Of a DNA stretch of 64,000 nucleotides, positions 18,844-27,948 are shown in pieces. Numbering within the stretch: position 1 is the first letter of the stretch; the number at the start of each line of letters is the position of its first letter. The position numbers and the translations under genes are program-made. Source of the stretch: Sinorhizobium mexicanum. GTDB lineage: Bacteria; Pseudomonadota; Alphaproteobacteria; Rhizobiales; Rhizobiaceae. The notes under the pieces are model-generated. The model made no database searches and was not told the origin of the DNA. It was given only the letters and a program-made list of their open reading frames with translations. Location: assembly GCF_013488225.1 (NCBI RefSeq), contig NZ_CP041238.1, positions 1,327,501 through 1,391,500 of the forward strand, read 5' to 3'.

Positions 18844-20367
18844 ATGGTCGAATCTGAAGCGCAGGGGCGTCTGCCCGGCATCCGCCCGGTCTCCGTCGTG
18901 GATATCGGTTCCAACTCTATTCGTCTTGTCGTCTACGAAGGGCTCAGCCGCTCGCCGGCGGTGCTTTTCAACGAGAAGGTGATGTGTGGCCTCGGCAAGG
19001 GCATTGATGCGACCGGCCGGATGGCGGAGGAGAACGTCGAACGGGCGCTGAAGGCGCTTCAGCGCTTTCGGGCGCTGTCGGATCAGGCGCGCGCCACCAC
19101 GATGTATGCGCTGGCGACGGCCGCCGCGCGCGAAGCCTCCAACGGTCCGGCTTTCATCGAAAAGGCAGAGGCCATCCTCGGGTGCAAGGTTCGCATTCTG
19201 ACGGGCGAGCAGGAAGCCCATTACTCCGCCATGGGCATTGTCAGCGGCTATCATGACCCTGACGGGATCGTCGGCGACCTTGGCGGTGGTTCCCTTGAAC
19301 TCATCGACGTCGAGGGCAAGCGCATCGGCAAAGGCATTACGCTACCGCTCGGCGGCATCCGTCTCTCCGAGCACAGCAACGGCTCGCTGCCGAAGGCGCG
19401 GACCTGGGTCCGCAAGTTCATGAAAGAAGCGGCCGTGCTGAAGGGCGGCACGGGGCGCACGTTCTATGCCGTCGGCGGCACATGGCGGTCGATCGCCAAG
19501 CTTCATATGGAAGCACGCAACTACCCGCTGCATATGATGCAGGGCTACGAGATTTCCTATGACGAGGCGATGTCTCTGCTGCCGGAGGTGATCGAGCCGA
19601 AGAACATCAAACCCTCCGCCTACGCGACAATCTCGAAGAGCCGCCGCAGCCTGTTGCCCTTCGGTGCGGTCACGATGCAGGAAGTCCTCTCGATCATGAA
19701 GCCGGGGCGGATCTCGTTCTCAGCGCTCGGCGTTCGCGAAGGCTATCTTTTCTCGCTGCTTTCCGAGGCCGAACGCGTGCTGGACCCGCTGTTGACGGCC
19801 GCCGACGAGATCGCGATCCTGCGCGCCCGCTCACCCGAACACGCCCGTGAACTCGCGGAATGGACCGGGCGCATGGTGCCGCACTTCGGTGTGGAGGAGA
19901 CGGAAGAGGAGAGCCGATACCGCCAGGCGGCCTGCCTGCTCGCCGACATCAGCTGGAGGGCCCATCCGGACTATCGGGGTCTACAGGCGCTCAACATTAT
20001 CGCGCACTCGTCCTTTTCCGGCATCACGCATGCCGGCCGGGCCTATATCGCCCTTGCAAACTACTATCGGTTCGAAGGCCTTAACGACGACGGCGCCACC
20101 GAGGCCCTTGCAGGTATCACGACGCCGCGCCTGCTTGAACTCGCCAAACTTTTGGGCGGCCTGCTGCGCGTCGCTTATCTTTTCTCGGCTTCGATGCCGG
20201 GTGTCACGCGCCATCTCGGCTTGCGGCAATCGCCCCGTCCGGACGTCGATCTCGAATTCATTGTGCCGGCGGCCTATTCCGGGTTCGACGGCGAACGGCT
20301 GGATGGCCGTCTTCAGCAGCTCGGCAAGCTGACGGGCAAGCGGCTGGCCTTCCATTTCGAGAGCTGA
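18844..20367 (+). CDS. ppx: Exopolyphosphatase (Ppx/GppA family)
   Basis: A 507-residue Ppx/GppA phosphatase of the sugar-kinase/actin fold, releasing phosphate from the ends of polyphosphate or possibly from pppGpp. It shows the first phosphate loop VVDIGSNSIRLVVYEG, the conserved ATAAAREASNG and EQEAHYS region, and the second loop GDLGGGSLEL. The C-terminal HD-like helical domain (about 310-500) completes the long form. The ATG at 18844 begins at the conserved domain. It lies 11 bases behind ppk and ends at a hairpin shared with the convergent phytase-like gene. Confidence 0.95.
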   Translation: MVESEAQGRLPGIRPVSVVDIGSNSIRLVVYEGLSRSPAVLFNEKVMCGLGKGIDATGRMAEENVERALKALQRFRALSDQARATTMYALATAAAREASNGPAFIEKAEAILGCKVRILTGEQEAHYSAMGIVSGYHDPDGIVGDLGGGSLELIDVEGKRIGKGITLPLGGIRLSEHSNGSLPKARTWVRKFMKEAAVLKGGTGRTFYAVGGTWRSIAKLHMEARNYPLHMMQGYEISYDEAMSLLPEVIEPKNIKPSAYATISKSRRSLLPFGAVTMQEVLSIMKPGRISFSALGVREGYLFSLLSEAERVLDPLLTAADEIAILRARSPEHARELAEWTGRMVPHFGVEETEEESRYRQAACLLADISWRAHPDYRGLQALNIIAHSSFSGITHAGRAYIALANYYRFEGLNDDGATEALAGITTPRLLELAKLLGGLLRVAYLFSASMPGVTRHLGLRQSPRPDVDLEFIVPAAYSGFDGERLDGRLQQLGKLTGKRLAFHFES

Positions 20368-20392
20368 TCGAGATTACGCAGGTACGCTGTGA

Positions 20393-20423
20393 AGGCGGCT
20401 GCGCTTGGATCGCGCAGCCGCCT
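20393..20423. terminator. Hairpin terminator between convergent ppx and phytase-like gene
   Basis: A 12-bp perfect stem (AGGCGGCTGCGC/GCGCAGCCGCCT) with a seven-base loop lies between two convergent stops. The T tract is poor (CTGATTTATT on the plus strand), so termination may be partial or the stem may protect mRNA ends. Confidence 0.6.
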
Positions 20424-20428
20424 CTGAT

Positions 20429-21787
20429 TTATTCGGCCTTCAGGAACTCGCTGACCTCAAGCAACACGAACTCATTGTCATCCGCCTTGTCGATGGCGCG
20501 GCCGGCGGAGAAGGGCAGGTTGTTGTCGTTGCCGACGATGATATGCGTGTCGTCGACACGATCGACGTTCTCGATGGTGACCAAGGGCATGTCGTAGTAG
20601 CCGTCACCGCCGCCCTGACGCTTTCTGCCTTCCGGATCCGCGATCTTGAGAAGATCGATGTAACCGATCTTGCGCGCGGCCTTGCCGGCATTTTCGTCGC
20701 CCATCTCGATCTTGTAGATGCGCTTGAGCTTGGAGCCGACGGCGAAGCAGTCAGGCTTCGGATCCTTCGGGTCTGCGCAAGCCTTGTCGACAGTGCCGGC
20801 CCCGTTGTCGCGCTCGATGACCAGCGCGGTCTTCTCGTCGAGCATGTTGAAGTCGCCGATTGCTTCGCCGCCTTCGGAGAGCGGATAGAGCCAGCTGCGG
20901 CCGGTCCAGGCTTTGCTCGCGACATCGAGTTCGATGATTCTGAGCGCCGGTCGACCATCGGCCTGCTCGACCGTTTCGTTGTCGGTCCAGATTGGCCCTT
21001 CAAGGAGGCCGTAGAGCTTGCTGCCGTCCTTGGACATCGCCATGCCCTCATAGCCGCCGGACCGCTTCAGGTTGAAGGCCGGCGTTTTCTTGGACGGGTC
21101 CGCCTGCAGCGTCAGTGTGGGATTGTCGGGAGACATCACCGGCTTGCGGTCGACAGCCGTCGGAATGACATCGGTCAGTTTGCCGGCCGTATCGAACTTC
21201 AGGATGTAGGGGCCGAATTCTTCGCCGACCCAGAAGCCTTCGGCGACCGGCTGGATCGATTCCACGTCGAAATCGGCGCCGGTGAGATAGCGGTTGGCCG
21301 AGCCTTCCATGACGATCGGGAAAGGAGCCTTCCGGTCGGGATCGGACAGGAAGACGGTTTGCAGCGCTTCGACCTTGCCGGCATCCCAGTCGATCTTGAG
21401 ATGATGCAGCATCAACATCGCGTCGGTCGAGTTCAGCTTGTTGCCGAACCCATTGTCGGAAAGACTCCAGAAGGTCCCGTCCGGCATCGTCTTGATGCCG
21501 GAAAAGCCCTGCATCGGCTGGCCATTGAAAGGCAGCGACAAGCCGGTCGGCCGCACGCCATCCGTGCCGGGCACGCTGGCGAGTTCCACGGCACGCTTCC
21601 GGTCGGCGGTCGAGAATTTCCCCGAGGTCTTGAGATAGTCAGCCGCATCAGCCGGTGCCGCGATGATCGTGTTGGCCGGCAGGATGGCATGTGCTTTCAG
21701 CGTCGCCGGAAAGACCTTCTCTTCGGCAGCGGCCGTCGTTGTCATCAAAAGGGCCAGTGCGGCGGAGGCCAAAAATGCTTTCGTCAT
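20429..21787 (-). CDS. Secreted phytase-like esterase domain protein
   Basis: A 452-residue exported protein with a Sec signal (MTKAFLASAALALLMTTT..., cleavage after AAA). The mature part fits the 'esterase-like activity of phytase' beta-propeller domain: LPFNGQPMQGFSGIKTMPDG, FWSLSDNGFGNKLNSTDA, VGEEFGPYILKFD, RSGGYEGMAMSKDGSKLYGLLEGP and a late GNDNNLPFS. These proteins are periplasmic and linked to release of organic phosphate. The ATG at 21787 is chosen because AAGGTG precedes it by seven bases. Upstream is a weak PhoB-like box (21873-21890). Its place beside ppk/ppx fits a phosphate theme, but no direct functional link is proven. Confidence 0.87.
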   Translation of the reverse strand: MTKAFLASAALALLMTTTAAAEEKVFPATLKAHAILPANTIIAAPADAADYLKTSGKFSTADRKRAVELASVPGTDGVRPTGLSLPFNGQPMQGFSGIKTMPDGTFWSLSDNGFGNKLNSTDAMLMLHHLKIDWDAGKVEALQTVFLSDPDRKAPFPIVMEGSANRYLTGADFDVESIQPVAEGFWVGEEFGPYILKFDTAGKLTDVIPTAVDRKPVMSPDNPTLTLQADPSKKTPAFNLKRSGGYEGMAMSKDGSKLYGLLEGPIWTDNETVEQADGRPALRIIELDVASKAWTGRSWLYPLSEGGEAIGDFNMLDEKTALVIERDNGAGTVDKACADPKDPKPDCFAVGSKLKRIYKIEMGDENAGKAARKIGYIDLLKIADPEGRKRQGGGDGYYDMPLVTIENVDRVDDTHIIVGNDNNLPFSAGRAIDKADDNEFVLLEVSEFLKAE

Positions 21788-21872
21788 GAAGTTCACCTTG
21801 GGTTGGAGGTCTGAGACCGGTCCCCGATAGGCGCGTTTGATGACGGCTGATTGATGCTTGTTTTACAGCCTC

Positions 21873-21890
21873 GTGAAGCTTTGGTGACAC
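21873..21890 (-). promoter_or_regulatory. Weak PhoB-box-like direct repeat
   Basis: On the minus strand GTGTCAC-CAAA-GCTTCAC is two 7-mers spaced by four bases, the geometry of a Pho box (CTGTCAT-N4-CTGTCAT). The first half matches well and the second poorly. It lies about 85 bases upstream of the phytase-like start. Confidence 0.3.
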
Positions 21891-21975
21891 TCGATAGCTT
21901 GCTCGAACGTTCAAGATCTACAGTCATTTCGGGCGGTAACGTTGGCCGGAAAAATGCGGAGATAGAGCGGTTACT

Positions 21976-22383
21976 ATGTTCGAGACGAAGTTTGCAATCG
22001 TCCTGCGGGACGACCTCGCCATGTGGCAGAAACTGAACGTCACAGCCTTCCTCGCCACCGGTATAGTCGGGCAGAAGCCGGGGATTATCGGGGAGGCGTA
22101 TCGTGACGCTGCGGGCAATATCTACAACGCGCTAAGCGTCCAGCCCATCATCGTCCTGTCGGCAGGCGGCGCTACGCTTGGCGATATCCAGCGGCGGGCG
22201 TTGGCGAAGGATGTTCGCACGTCCATCTACATCGACGAAATGTTCTCCACCGGCCACGACGCCGCCAACCGGGAAGTCTTTTCCAAATCGGCGCCCGACA
22301 GTGCCCGGGTTGCGGGGATCGCGATCCACGCGGAGAAGAAGCTCGTGGACAAGATCACAAAGGGGGCAAAGCTGCACGGCTAG
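21976..22383 (+). CDS. DUF2000 family protein
   Basis: A 135-residue cytosolic protein matching DUF2000: it begins FETKFAIVLRDDLAMWQKLNVTAFLATG and continues YNALSVQPIIVLSA, then DVRTSIYIDEMFSTGHD, which resembles peptidyl-tRNA hydrolase 2-like folds in this family. The function is unknown. There is no close partner gene; it is divergent from the phytase-like gene, and a palindromic repeat begins at its stop codon. Confidence 0.85.
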   Translation: MFETKFAIVLRDDLAMWQKLNVTAFLATGIVGQKPGIIGEAYRDAAGNIYNALSVQPIIVLSAGGATLGDIQRRALAKDVRTSIYIDEMFSTGHDAANREVFSKSAPDSARVAGIAIHAEKKLVDKITKGAKLHG

Positions 22384-22432
22384 AGCGGGATGAGGAAAAG
22401 TGTGAGCGGTTTTCCGCCCGCATCCCGCTCTA
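22381..22432 (+). repeat. Palindromic intergenic repeat, family 2, copy 1
   Basis: A perfect 12-bp inverted repeat (TAGAGCGGGATG/CATCCCGCTCTA) encloses the core AGGAAAAGTGTG-N-GCGGTTTTCCGCCCG. The core recurs in reverse at 59420-59467 with different arms. The element starts inside the stop codon of the DUF2000 gene. Confidence 0.75.
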
Positions 22433-22444
22433 ACCTATTAGAAT

Positions 22445-22488
22445 CGATCACGTTTATGATTTAGGTCGGCCTAAAATCATCGTGATCG
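22445..22488. repeat. Second palindrome of the mosaic element, entering the cyclase gene
   Basis: CGATCACG/CGTGATCG arms enclose ATGATTTAGG-TCGG-CCTAAAATCAT, almost a full dyad. The stop codon and last eight codons of the nucleotide cyclase gene lie inside it. Confidence 0.75.
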
Positions 22489-23525
22489 AGAATCGGCGCC
22501 GCGGACTTCGACCCGCCTTGAAAGAGGCTGGCGGCGCGAAGGGAAGATACGCCAAGTTTCTGGCCGCGGCCCTTGATCTCATGTTCGCCGAGATCCTCGC
22601 TTCTGACCGAGGCCGGCAGGCGCATGCGGCGCAAGAGATCCGCGGAAATCAGGATCTGCCGATCGAGCGTTCGGCAAAGACCTTCGAGGCGGGCCGTGGT
22701 GTTCACCGTGTCGCCGAAATAGGTGATCTTGTGCCTGTCGACGCCGATTTCGGCCGCAACGATTGTTCCGCCGTGCAGTGCGGCGCGAAGGCGAGGGACC
22801 TCGCCGTAGTCTTTGCGCCAGCGGTGGGCCTCCGCCTCGATCCGGTCGAGAATATCGACGGCGCAACGAATGCAAGCCGCGTCGGCGGTGGCGCGATCGA
22901 AAGGCCATGTAATGACCGCCGCGTCGCCGACATAGTCATCAATGGAACCGCCGTAGCGAAGCACCGGATCGGCCATAGTTGCGAACAGTCTTCCGAGGTA
23001 TTCTTGGGTGCGCAGATCGCCAAAGCGCTCGGCGAAGGAGGTTGATCCTGCGAGGTCGACAAAGAGGAACACACGCTCCTCTTGCACCGGCTTGCGGTAG
23101 CGCCCGGTCAGCAAGCTGATGAATACGTCGCGGCCAAGCAGTTCGCGCACCCTCAGGACAAAGATGATCGGGCCGGAGATTGCCAGTGCAATGAGGAGTA
23201 CGTTCAGCGATGGCATCATCTCGCCGGGATGGCCCACGAGACGCAGAAGGGACCCTGCGATTGCAAAGCCGGCGTAGACAAGCGCGATATAGACGGCAAT
23301 GGAAGATAGTAGAAAGCCTGGCGTCGAAAGGCCGTGAACCTTTCTGTAGACGCGCCGGAATATGATGCGCCGTTCGAAGGCGAGGATCGGCATGCAGACG
23401 AACAGCGCATAGATTGCGCCGATCAGTCCGCCATCGCCGTAGACCACCCAGGCATAGGCCACGCCGCTGCCCGCGACGACGAGCAGCAACAGGATGAACT
23501 CAAGCGTGGAAAATCTCCAGCGCAT
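22461..23525 (-). CDS. Membrane class III adenylate/guanylate cyclase
   Basis: A 354-residue protein with four N-terminal membrane helices (about residues 9-27, 33-50, 71-92, 108-125) and a C-terminal class III cyclase domain (about 150-330). The metal-binding Asp157 (FLFVDLAGST) and Asp201 (YVGDAAVI) are present, as are the transition-state Asn and Arg (YFGDTVNTTARLE). The adenine-recognising Lys is replaced by Asp197 and the partner Asp by Thr273, as in many class IIIb enzymes, so nucleotide preference is uncertain. Rhizobia carry many such cyclases. The last residues, DHDDFRPT, are encoded by a palindromic repeat. Confidence 0.92.
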   Translation of the reverse strand: MRWRFSTLEFILLLLVVAGSGVAYAWVVYGDGGLIGAIYALFVCMPILAFERRIIFRRVYRKVHGLSTPGFLLSSIAVYIALVYAGFAIAGSLLRLVGHPGEMMPSLNVLLIALAISGPIIFVLRVRELLGRDVFISLLTGRYRKPVQEERVFLFVDLAGSTSFAERFGDLRTQEYLGRLFATMADPVLRYGGSIDDYVGDAAVITWPFDRATADAACIRCAVDILDRIEAEAHRWRKDYGEVPRLRAALHGGTIVAAEIGVDRHKITYFGDTVNTTARLEGLCRTLDRQILISADLLRRMRLPASVRSEDLGEHEIKGRGQKLGVSSLRAASLFQGGSKSAAPILDHDDFRPT

Positions 23526-23689
23526 GCGCGGAAGCCTCGGAACGGGAAACCTAAAAGAACAATTGTGGATCGGGCGGCGATCCGCAATGCAGTGAGACGG
23601 CTCATCCAGCGCCGTTCGGGCCAGATCAGTTCTCTCGTCCTCGCTATTGCTGGATTCAGGCGGAAAGTTGTTTTCTCACCTGCGGCATT

Positions 23690-24841
23690 TCAACCGCCGA
23701 TTTCCATCGCCTCGATCCGCTTGCCGACGAAGCGCAGGGCGACTTCGCCGTTGATGAGCTTCAGCGCCATTTCACCAAAGAGCTCCCGCCGCCAGCCCTT
23801 GAGCGCGTCCACATCGGCCTTCTCGCCTTCCGCGGCGATCCTGTCGAGGTCCTCGCTGTTGGCAATGATCTTGGCTGCGACGCCTTCCTTTTCGGCGATG
23901 AGCTTCAACAGCACCTTCAGCATTTCGCCGGCCGCCGCAGCACCCTCGGGCGCGTGGTTCTGGCGCGGCAGGCGCGGCAGGTCCGGCTTCGGAATGCCAA
24001 GCGCCTCGTTCACAGCTTCTACAACGGACGTGCCTGCGCTCGAACGCTCCCACCCCTTGGGGATGGTCCTGAGCCGACCCAGCGCCTCGGCGTCCTTGGG
24101 CTGCTGCTGGGCGATCTCGTAGATCGCGTCATCCTTGAGTATCCGTCCGCGCGGAACGTTGCGCGTGCGAGCCTCACGCTCACGCCAGGCCGCTACCTTC
24201 TGCAGCACCGCGAGTTCTATCGGCTTCTTGATGCGCATCTTCAGCCGCTGCCAGGCGTTGTCCGGGTGCAGGTCATAGGTTTCCCGGCTTTCCAGGATCG
24301 CCATTTCTTCGGCCAGCCAGGACGAACGACCCTCACGGGCGAGTTCCGCTGTCAGATACTGGTAGATCTCCCTGAGATGCGTGACGTCGGCGAGCGCGTA
24401 GTCGAGCTGCTTGTCCGTGAGCGGTCGGCGGCTCCAATCGGTAAAGCGCGAAGACTTGTCGATCTGCTCGTTCTTGATGCGATTGACCAACTGGTCGTAG
24501 GAAACGCTGTCGCCGAAGCCGCAGACCATCGCCGCGACCTGCGTGTCGAAGAGCGGATGCGGGATAAGGTTACCGAGATGATGAATGATCTCGATGTCCT
24601 GGCGCGCGGCGTGAAAGACCTTGACCACATCCGCGTTGCCCATCAGCGCAAAGAACGGCGCGAGGTCGATGCCCGGCGCCATCGGGTCCACGATGACGGC
24701 CAGATCGGGGCTCGCCATCTGGATCAGGCAGAGCTCCGGCCAGAACGTCGTTTCGCGCAGGAATTCGGTGTCGATCGTAATATAGCTTGATTGGGCCAAC
24801 CGTGTGCAGGCGGCCTCTAGATCTACTGTGGTTTGGATCAT
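23690..24841 (-). CDS. rnd: Ribonuclease D
   Basis: A 383-residue DEDDy 3'-5' exoribonuclease that trims tRNA and other stable RNA 3' ends. Exo I is IDTEFLRE near residue 24, Exo II is FHAARQDIEI near 80, and Exo III is YALADVTHL with its Tyr and Asp near 150. The HRDC-type helical domain is at about 205-290, followed by a second helical domain to the end. The ATG at 24841 starts the conserved sequence; an ATG at 24856 adds five residues, and neither has a clear ribosome site. It is followed by the cyclase on the same strand, with a 164-base gap that shows only a short GGATC...GATCC hairpin. Confidence 0.95.
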   Translation of the reverse strand: MIQTTVDLEAACTRLAQSSYITIDTEFLRETTFWPELCLIQMASPDLAVIVDPMAPGIDLAPFFALMGNADVVKVFHAARQDIEIIHHLGNLIPHPLFDTQVAAMVCGFGDSVSYDQLVNRIKNEQIDKSSRFTDWSRRPLTDKQLDYALADVTHLREIYQYLTAELAREGRSSWLAEEMAILESRETYDLHPDNAWQRLKMRIKKPIELAVLQKVAAWREREARTRNVPRGRILKDDAIYEIAQQQPKDAEALGRLRTIPKGWERSSAGTSVVEAVNEALGIPKPDLPRLPRQNHAPEGAAAAGEMLKVLLKLIAEKEGVAAKIIANSEDLDRIAAEGEKADVDALKGWRRELFGEMALKLINGEVALRFVGKRIEAMEIGG

Positions 24842-24920
24842 CGGGTTTTTAATCACTGTGGCAAAAATGCGGCTTGCCCTTCCGTGTATCGTTTCGCGGC
24901 TGCTGTCACAATCGAAATTG

Positions 24921-26324
24921 TCAGACCACCTTGAAATAACCGGTCATCCCGGTCTTTTGATGTTCGATGATGTGGCAGTGGATTACCCAGTCGCCAGGGT
25001 TGTCCGCAACCAGTGCGACTTCCGCCTGCTCGTCCGGCAGGAGAAGGATGGTGTCGGTCGGCGGCGGCAGGAAGCTCCGTTTGTTGGAGTTCAGAATGCG
25101 GAAGCTCAGGCCATGCAGGTGGATCGGGTGCGCGTGTGGCGTGCGATTGGAGATCTGTAGCACGTAGCTCTTGCCAAGCTTCAACTCCTCGATCGGCGCG
25201 ACCGGATCCGGTGTATCGCCAGGCCACGGAACCTGGTTGATCGCCCAGAATGTGTAGCCGAGCGAGCCGCAGATCGAGGGCGTTGCCCTGTGCTCGGCCG
25301 TTGCCGTCAGTTCGATCGGAATCCGTTTGGCGGTGGAGAGATCGGCTTCCGCGATCGGATTGGGGGGCAGGGGAGCGACGTCGCGCAGGTCGCGCTTCAG
25401 CGAGGCTCCCACCGACCGGAATGTCGCGATGGTCCAGGGCTGCGAGCCGCGGTCGTTGCCAAGTTTTGCTGTCTGGCCTTCACTCTCCGGCATCCGCACG
25501 ACGAGATCCATGCGCTGCCCGGGGCCGACGTCGAGGCGATCCAGCGGGAAGGGGGCCTCCGTCGGGTTGCCGTCCAGGGCAACTACCTTCGCCGCCGCGC
25601 CCTCGAGCGCCATCGTGTAGATGCGTGTTACGTCAGTGGCGACAATCCTCACGCGGACCAGACCGCCGGCAGGCGCCTCGAACACCGGCTCGCGCTGCCA
25701 GTTCGTCGTCCTGACCGTGCCATAAGTGCCGCCCCGGGCCGCATCGCGGGGTTTGAACGGGTCGATGAACTTGCCGCCCGCCCCGAGCCGCCAATCCCGG
25801 AGGTTAAGGACGATCTCGGCGTCGAAGACCGGGTCCTCGGGATTCTCGACAACGATCACGCCCGCAAGCCCTCGGCCGATCTGCGTCAGCGTGTTGCAGT
25901 GCGGGTGGTACCAGAAGGTACCGGCATCAGGTGGCGTGAAGACATAGTCGAAGCTGTCGCCGGGATAGACGTAGGGCTGCGTTATCTCCGGCACGCCATC
26001 CATCGCGTTGGCGATCCGCAAGCCGTGCCAATGGACCGTGGTCGGTTCGTCGAGCCGGTTCATCAGTCTTGCCGCATAGGCCTCGCCTTTGCGCATTCGC
26101 AAGACCGGAGGCACGCTCGTGTGTAGAGCATCGCCGAGGCCGTAGGTCATGACCTTGGGCGTCACGCCATCGACCGCGATCCTTGCGTCCGCGAATTGTG
26201 CCGTCAGGACTTGCGGAGCGGGAGAGGCGCCGGCTCGAGCGGCAACGCCGGCGCCCAGCGCGAAAGCGCCTCCAAGCGCAGCCGAGCCCTGGAGAAACGT
26301 TCGGCGGTTCAACAACGGCATCAT
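24921..26324 (-). CDS. Tat-exported multicopper oxidase
   Basis: A 467-residue periplasmic multicopper oxidase (three cupredoxin domains). The N-terminus has a twin-arginine signal (NRRTFLQGSAALGGAFALG). Copper ligands are visible in four blocks: HWHGLRI (about 98), FWYHPHCN (about 135), HPIHLHG (about 397) and HCHIIEHQKTGM (about 448), which supply the trinuclear centre and the type 1 copper with an axial Met. It may oxidise Cu(I), phenolics or other donors; no Met-rich insert typical of CueO is obvious. No copper regulator or exporter is adjacent. It lies upstream of rnd on the same strand. Confidence 0.93.
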   Translation of the reverse strand: MMPLLNRRTFLQGSAALGGAFALGAGVAARAGASPAPQVLTAQFADARIAVDGVTPKVMTYGLGDALHTSVPPVLRMRKGEAYAARLMNRLDEPTTVHWHGLRIANAMDGVPEITQPYVYPGDSFDYVFTPPDAGTFWYHPHCNTLTQIGRGLAGVIVVENPEDPVFDAEIVLNLRDWRLGAGGKFIDPFKPRDAARGGTYGTVRTTNWQREPVFEAPAGGLVRVRIVATDVTRIYTMALEGAAAKVVALDGNPTEAPFPLDRLDVGPGQRMDLVVRMPESEGQTAKLGNDRGSQPWTIATFRSVGASLKRDLRDVAPLPPNPIAEADLSTAKRIPIELTATAEHRATPSICGSLGYTFWAINQVPWPGDTPDPVAPIEELKLGKSYVLQISNRTPHAHPIHLHGLSFRILNSNKRSFLPPPTDTILLLPDEQAEVALVADNPGDWVIHCHIIEHQKTGMTGYFKVV

Positions 26325-26420
26325 GACGTCCCATAGTGAGGATAAGCGATCGGGCCGGTTCTAAACCTGATTTTCATAATCAGCAATTCGCCGCGCCGGT
26401 CATCTTGCCGCAGAGGCCTG

Positions 26421-27668
26421 TCACGCGTCCTCTCGCTGACCGCCGGCAAGCTTGTTGAAGAAGGACGAGGTGCGCAGGAGATTGCGAAACGGCATGGCGC
26501 GCTCTTCCGTCGGAACTGGTGCACGCGCCGTCATGCGCCGGAGGGTGTAGAGCATGAAGAGGGCGAGGATCACCGCGGTATAAATGAAGAGCGCCTGCGG
26601 TCCGTAGAGATCGAGCATGAAGGAGGCGAAGAGTGGGCCGATGATCGCGCCGAGCGACCAGAAGAACAGCATGCCGGCGGAGACCAGGGCATGCTGCCCC
26701 TCGGCCGCGTGATCGTTGGCATGTGCCGAACAGAGCGAATAGAGCGGCATCGCAAATGCGCCGAAGGCGAAGATGCCCGAAAAATTCAGCCACTCGTCGC
26801 TGCCTGCGCCGAAGGCGAGGAACAGCCCGGCCAGAAGCGAACCGAACGTCGCGATCAGGATGATCAGCCGGCGGTCGATCTGGTCGGAATAGTGCCCGAG
26901 CGGATATTGCAGGACCACGCCGCCGATGATGCCCGCGCTCATGAAGGTCGCGATCGCGGTGACAGAGAGGCCGATGCCCTGCGCATAGATCGGCCCGAGC
27001 GAGCGAAAGGCCGCGTTGGTGAGGCCGACGACGATGCAGCCGACCGTCGCAAGCGGCGAGATGTTCCACAGCGCCTTGACGTCGAACCGGATCGCTTCCG
27101 GCGCCACGGGGCTTGATCGGTCGGCAAAGGAAATTGGCACCAGCGAGAGTGTCAGCGCCATCGAGATGATCGCGAAAAGCTCGAAACCGCCGATGCCGAC
27201 TCCCGGAATCACATATTGCGCGGCGGTAACGAAACCGAGATCCACCAGACGGTAGACGGAAAGCGTGCGCGCCCTGTTGGCGTTGGTGACGCTCGCGTTC
27301 AGCCAGCTCTCGACGGTTGCAAAGAGGCTCGCGAAGCAGATGCCGGCAACAAGCCGCATCAGGAACCAGAACCACGGGTCGATGAGCAGCACCATCGAGA
27401 TGGCCGCTGCCGATGCGATCGCGGCCATCGCCGAGAAGGTGCGGATGTGGCCGATTGCCCGGAGGATGCGAGTGACATAGACGCAGCCGATGGCAAAGCC
27501 GATATTGTAGCCGGCGCCGACGAGCCCGATCAGCGAGGTCGAGAATCCCTCCTCGAGCGCTCGCAGCGAAATGAACGTTCCCTGGAGACCGTTGCCGCCG
27601 ATGAGAATGCCTGCGGTGACGAGAAGCGGGATGAGCGGGCGGATCTGGGACATGGGGGCAGGAAGCAT
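26421..27668 (-). CDS. MFS transporter (YcaD/UMF family type)
   Basis: A 415-residue inner-membrane protein with twelve predicted helices. It has the GAGYNIGFAIGCVYVTRILRAIGHIR loop between helices 2 and 3, VESWLNASVTNANRAR after helix 4, and a second cytoplasmic loop PLGHYSDQIDRRLIIL. VESWLN and the HYSDQIDRR loop are typical of the YcaD-like branch. The substrate is unknown. The start is the ATG at 27668 or 27656. It is divergent from aspS. Confidence 0.88.
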   Translation of the reverse strand: MLPAPMSQIRPLIPLLVTAGILIGGNGLQGTFISLRALEEGFSTSLIGLVGAGYNIGFAIGCVYVTRILRAIGHIRTFSAMAAIASAAAISMVLLIDPWFWFLMRLVAGICFASLFATVESWLNASVTNANRARTLSVYRLVDLGFVTAAQYVIPGVGIGGFELFAIISMALTLSLVPISFADRSSPVAPEAIRFDVKALWNISPLATVGCIVVGLTNAAFRSLGPIYAQGIGLSVTAIATFMSAGIIGGVVLQYPLGHYSDQIDRRLIILIATFGSLLAGLFLAFGAGSDEWLNFSGIFAFGAFAMPLYSLCSAHANDHAAEGQHALVSAGMLFFWSLGAIIGPLFASFMLDLYGPQALFIYTAVILALFMLYTLRRMTARAPVPTEERAMPFRNLLRTSSFFNKLAGGQREDA

Positions 27669-27948
27669 CCGGATAACGGCCGCGAGTCAGGGGAAACACC
27701 GGCCTGCTTCCTGTTTAGCGGTGGCCCACCGTCGGGGACAGTCCTGATTTGTGGCCTTTTGCGTTCTTTTTGCGCCACCTGCCGGCAATGATAGTGACGA
27801 CAGCAGCGCGCCGGCTTACTACTCTGGCCACCGGAACAAAGCCGCGGCCTTGACAAAACCGGCGCATCATGCGCTTTTCCGCCCGATTTTGATCTGCCGT
27901 GCGCCCCCATGCGGCTTGCGCGGTTTTCAGCAATTCCAGGATTAGACG

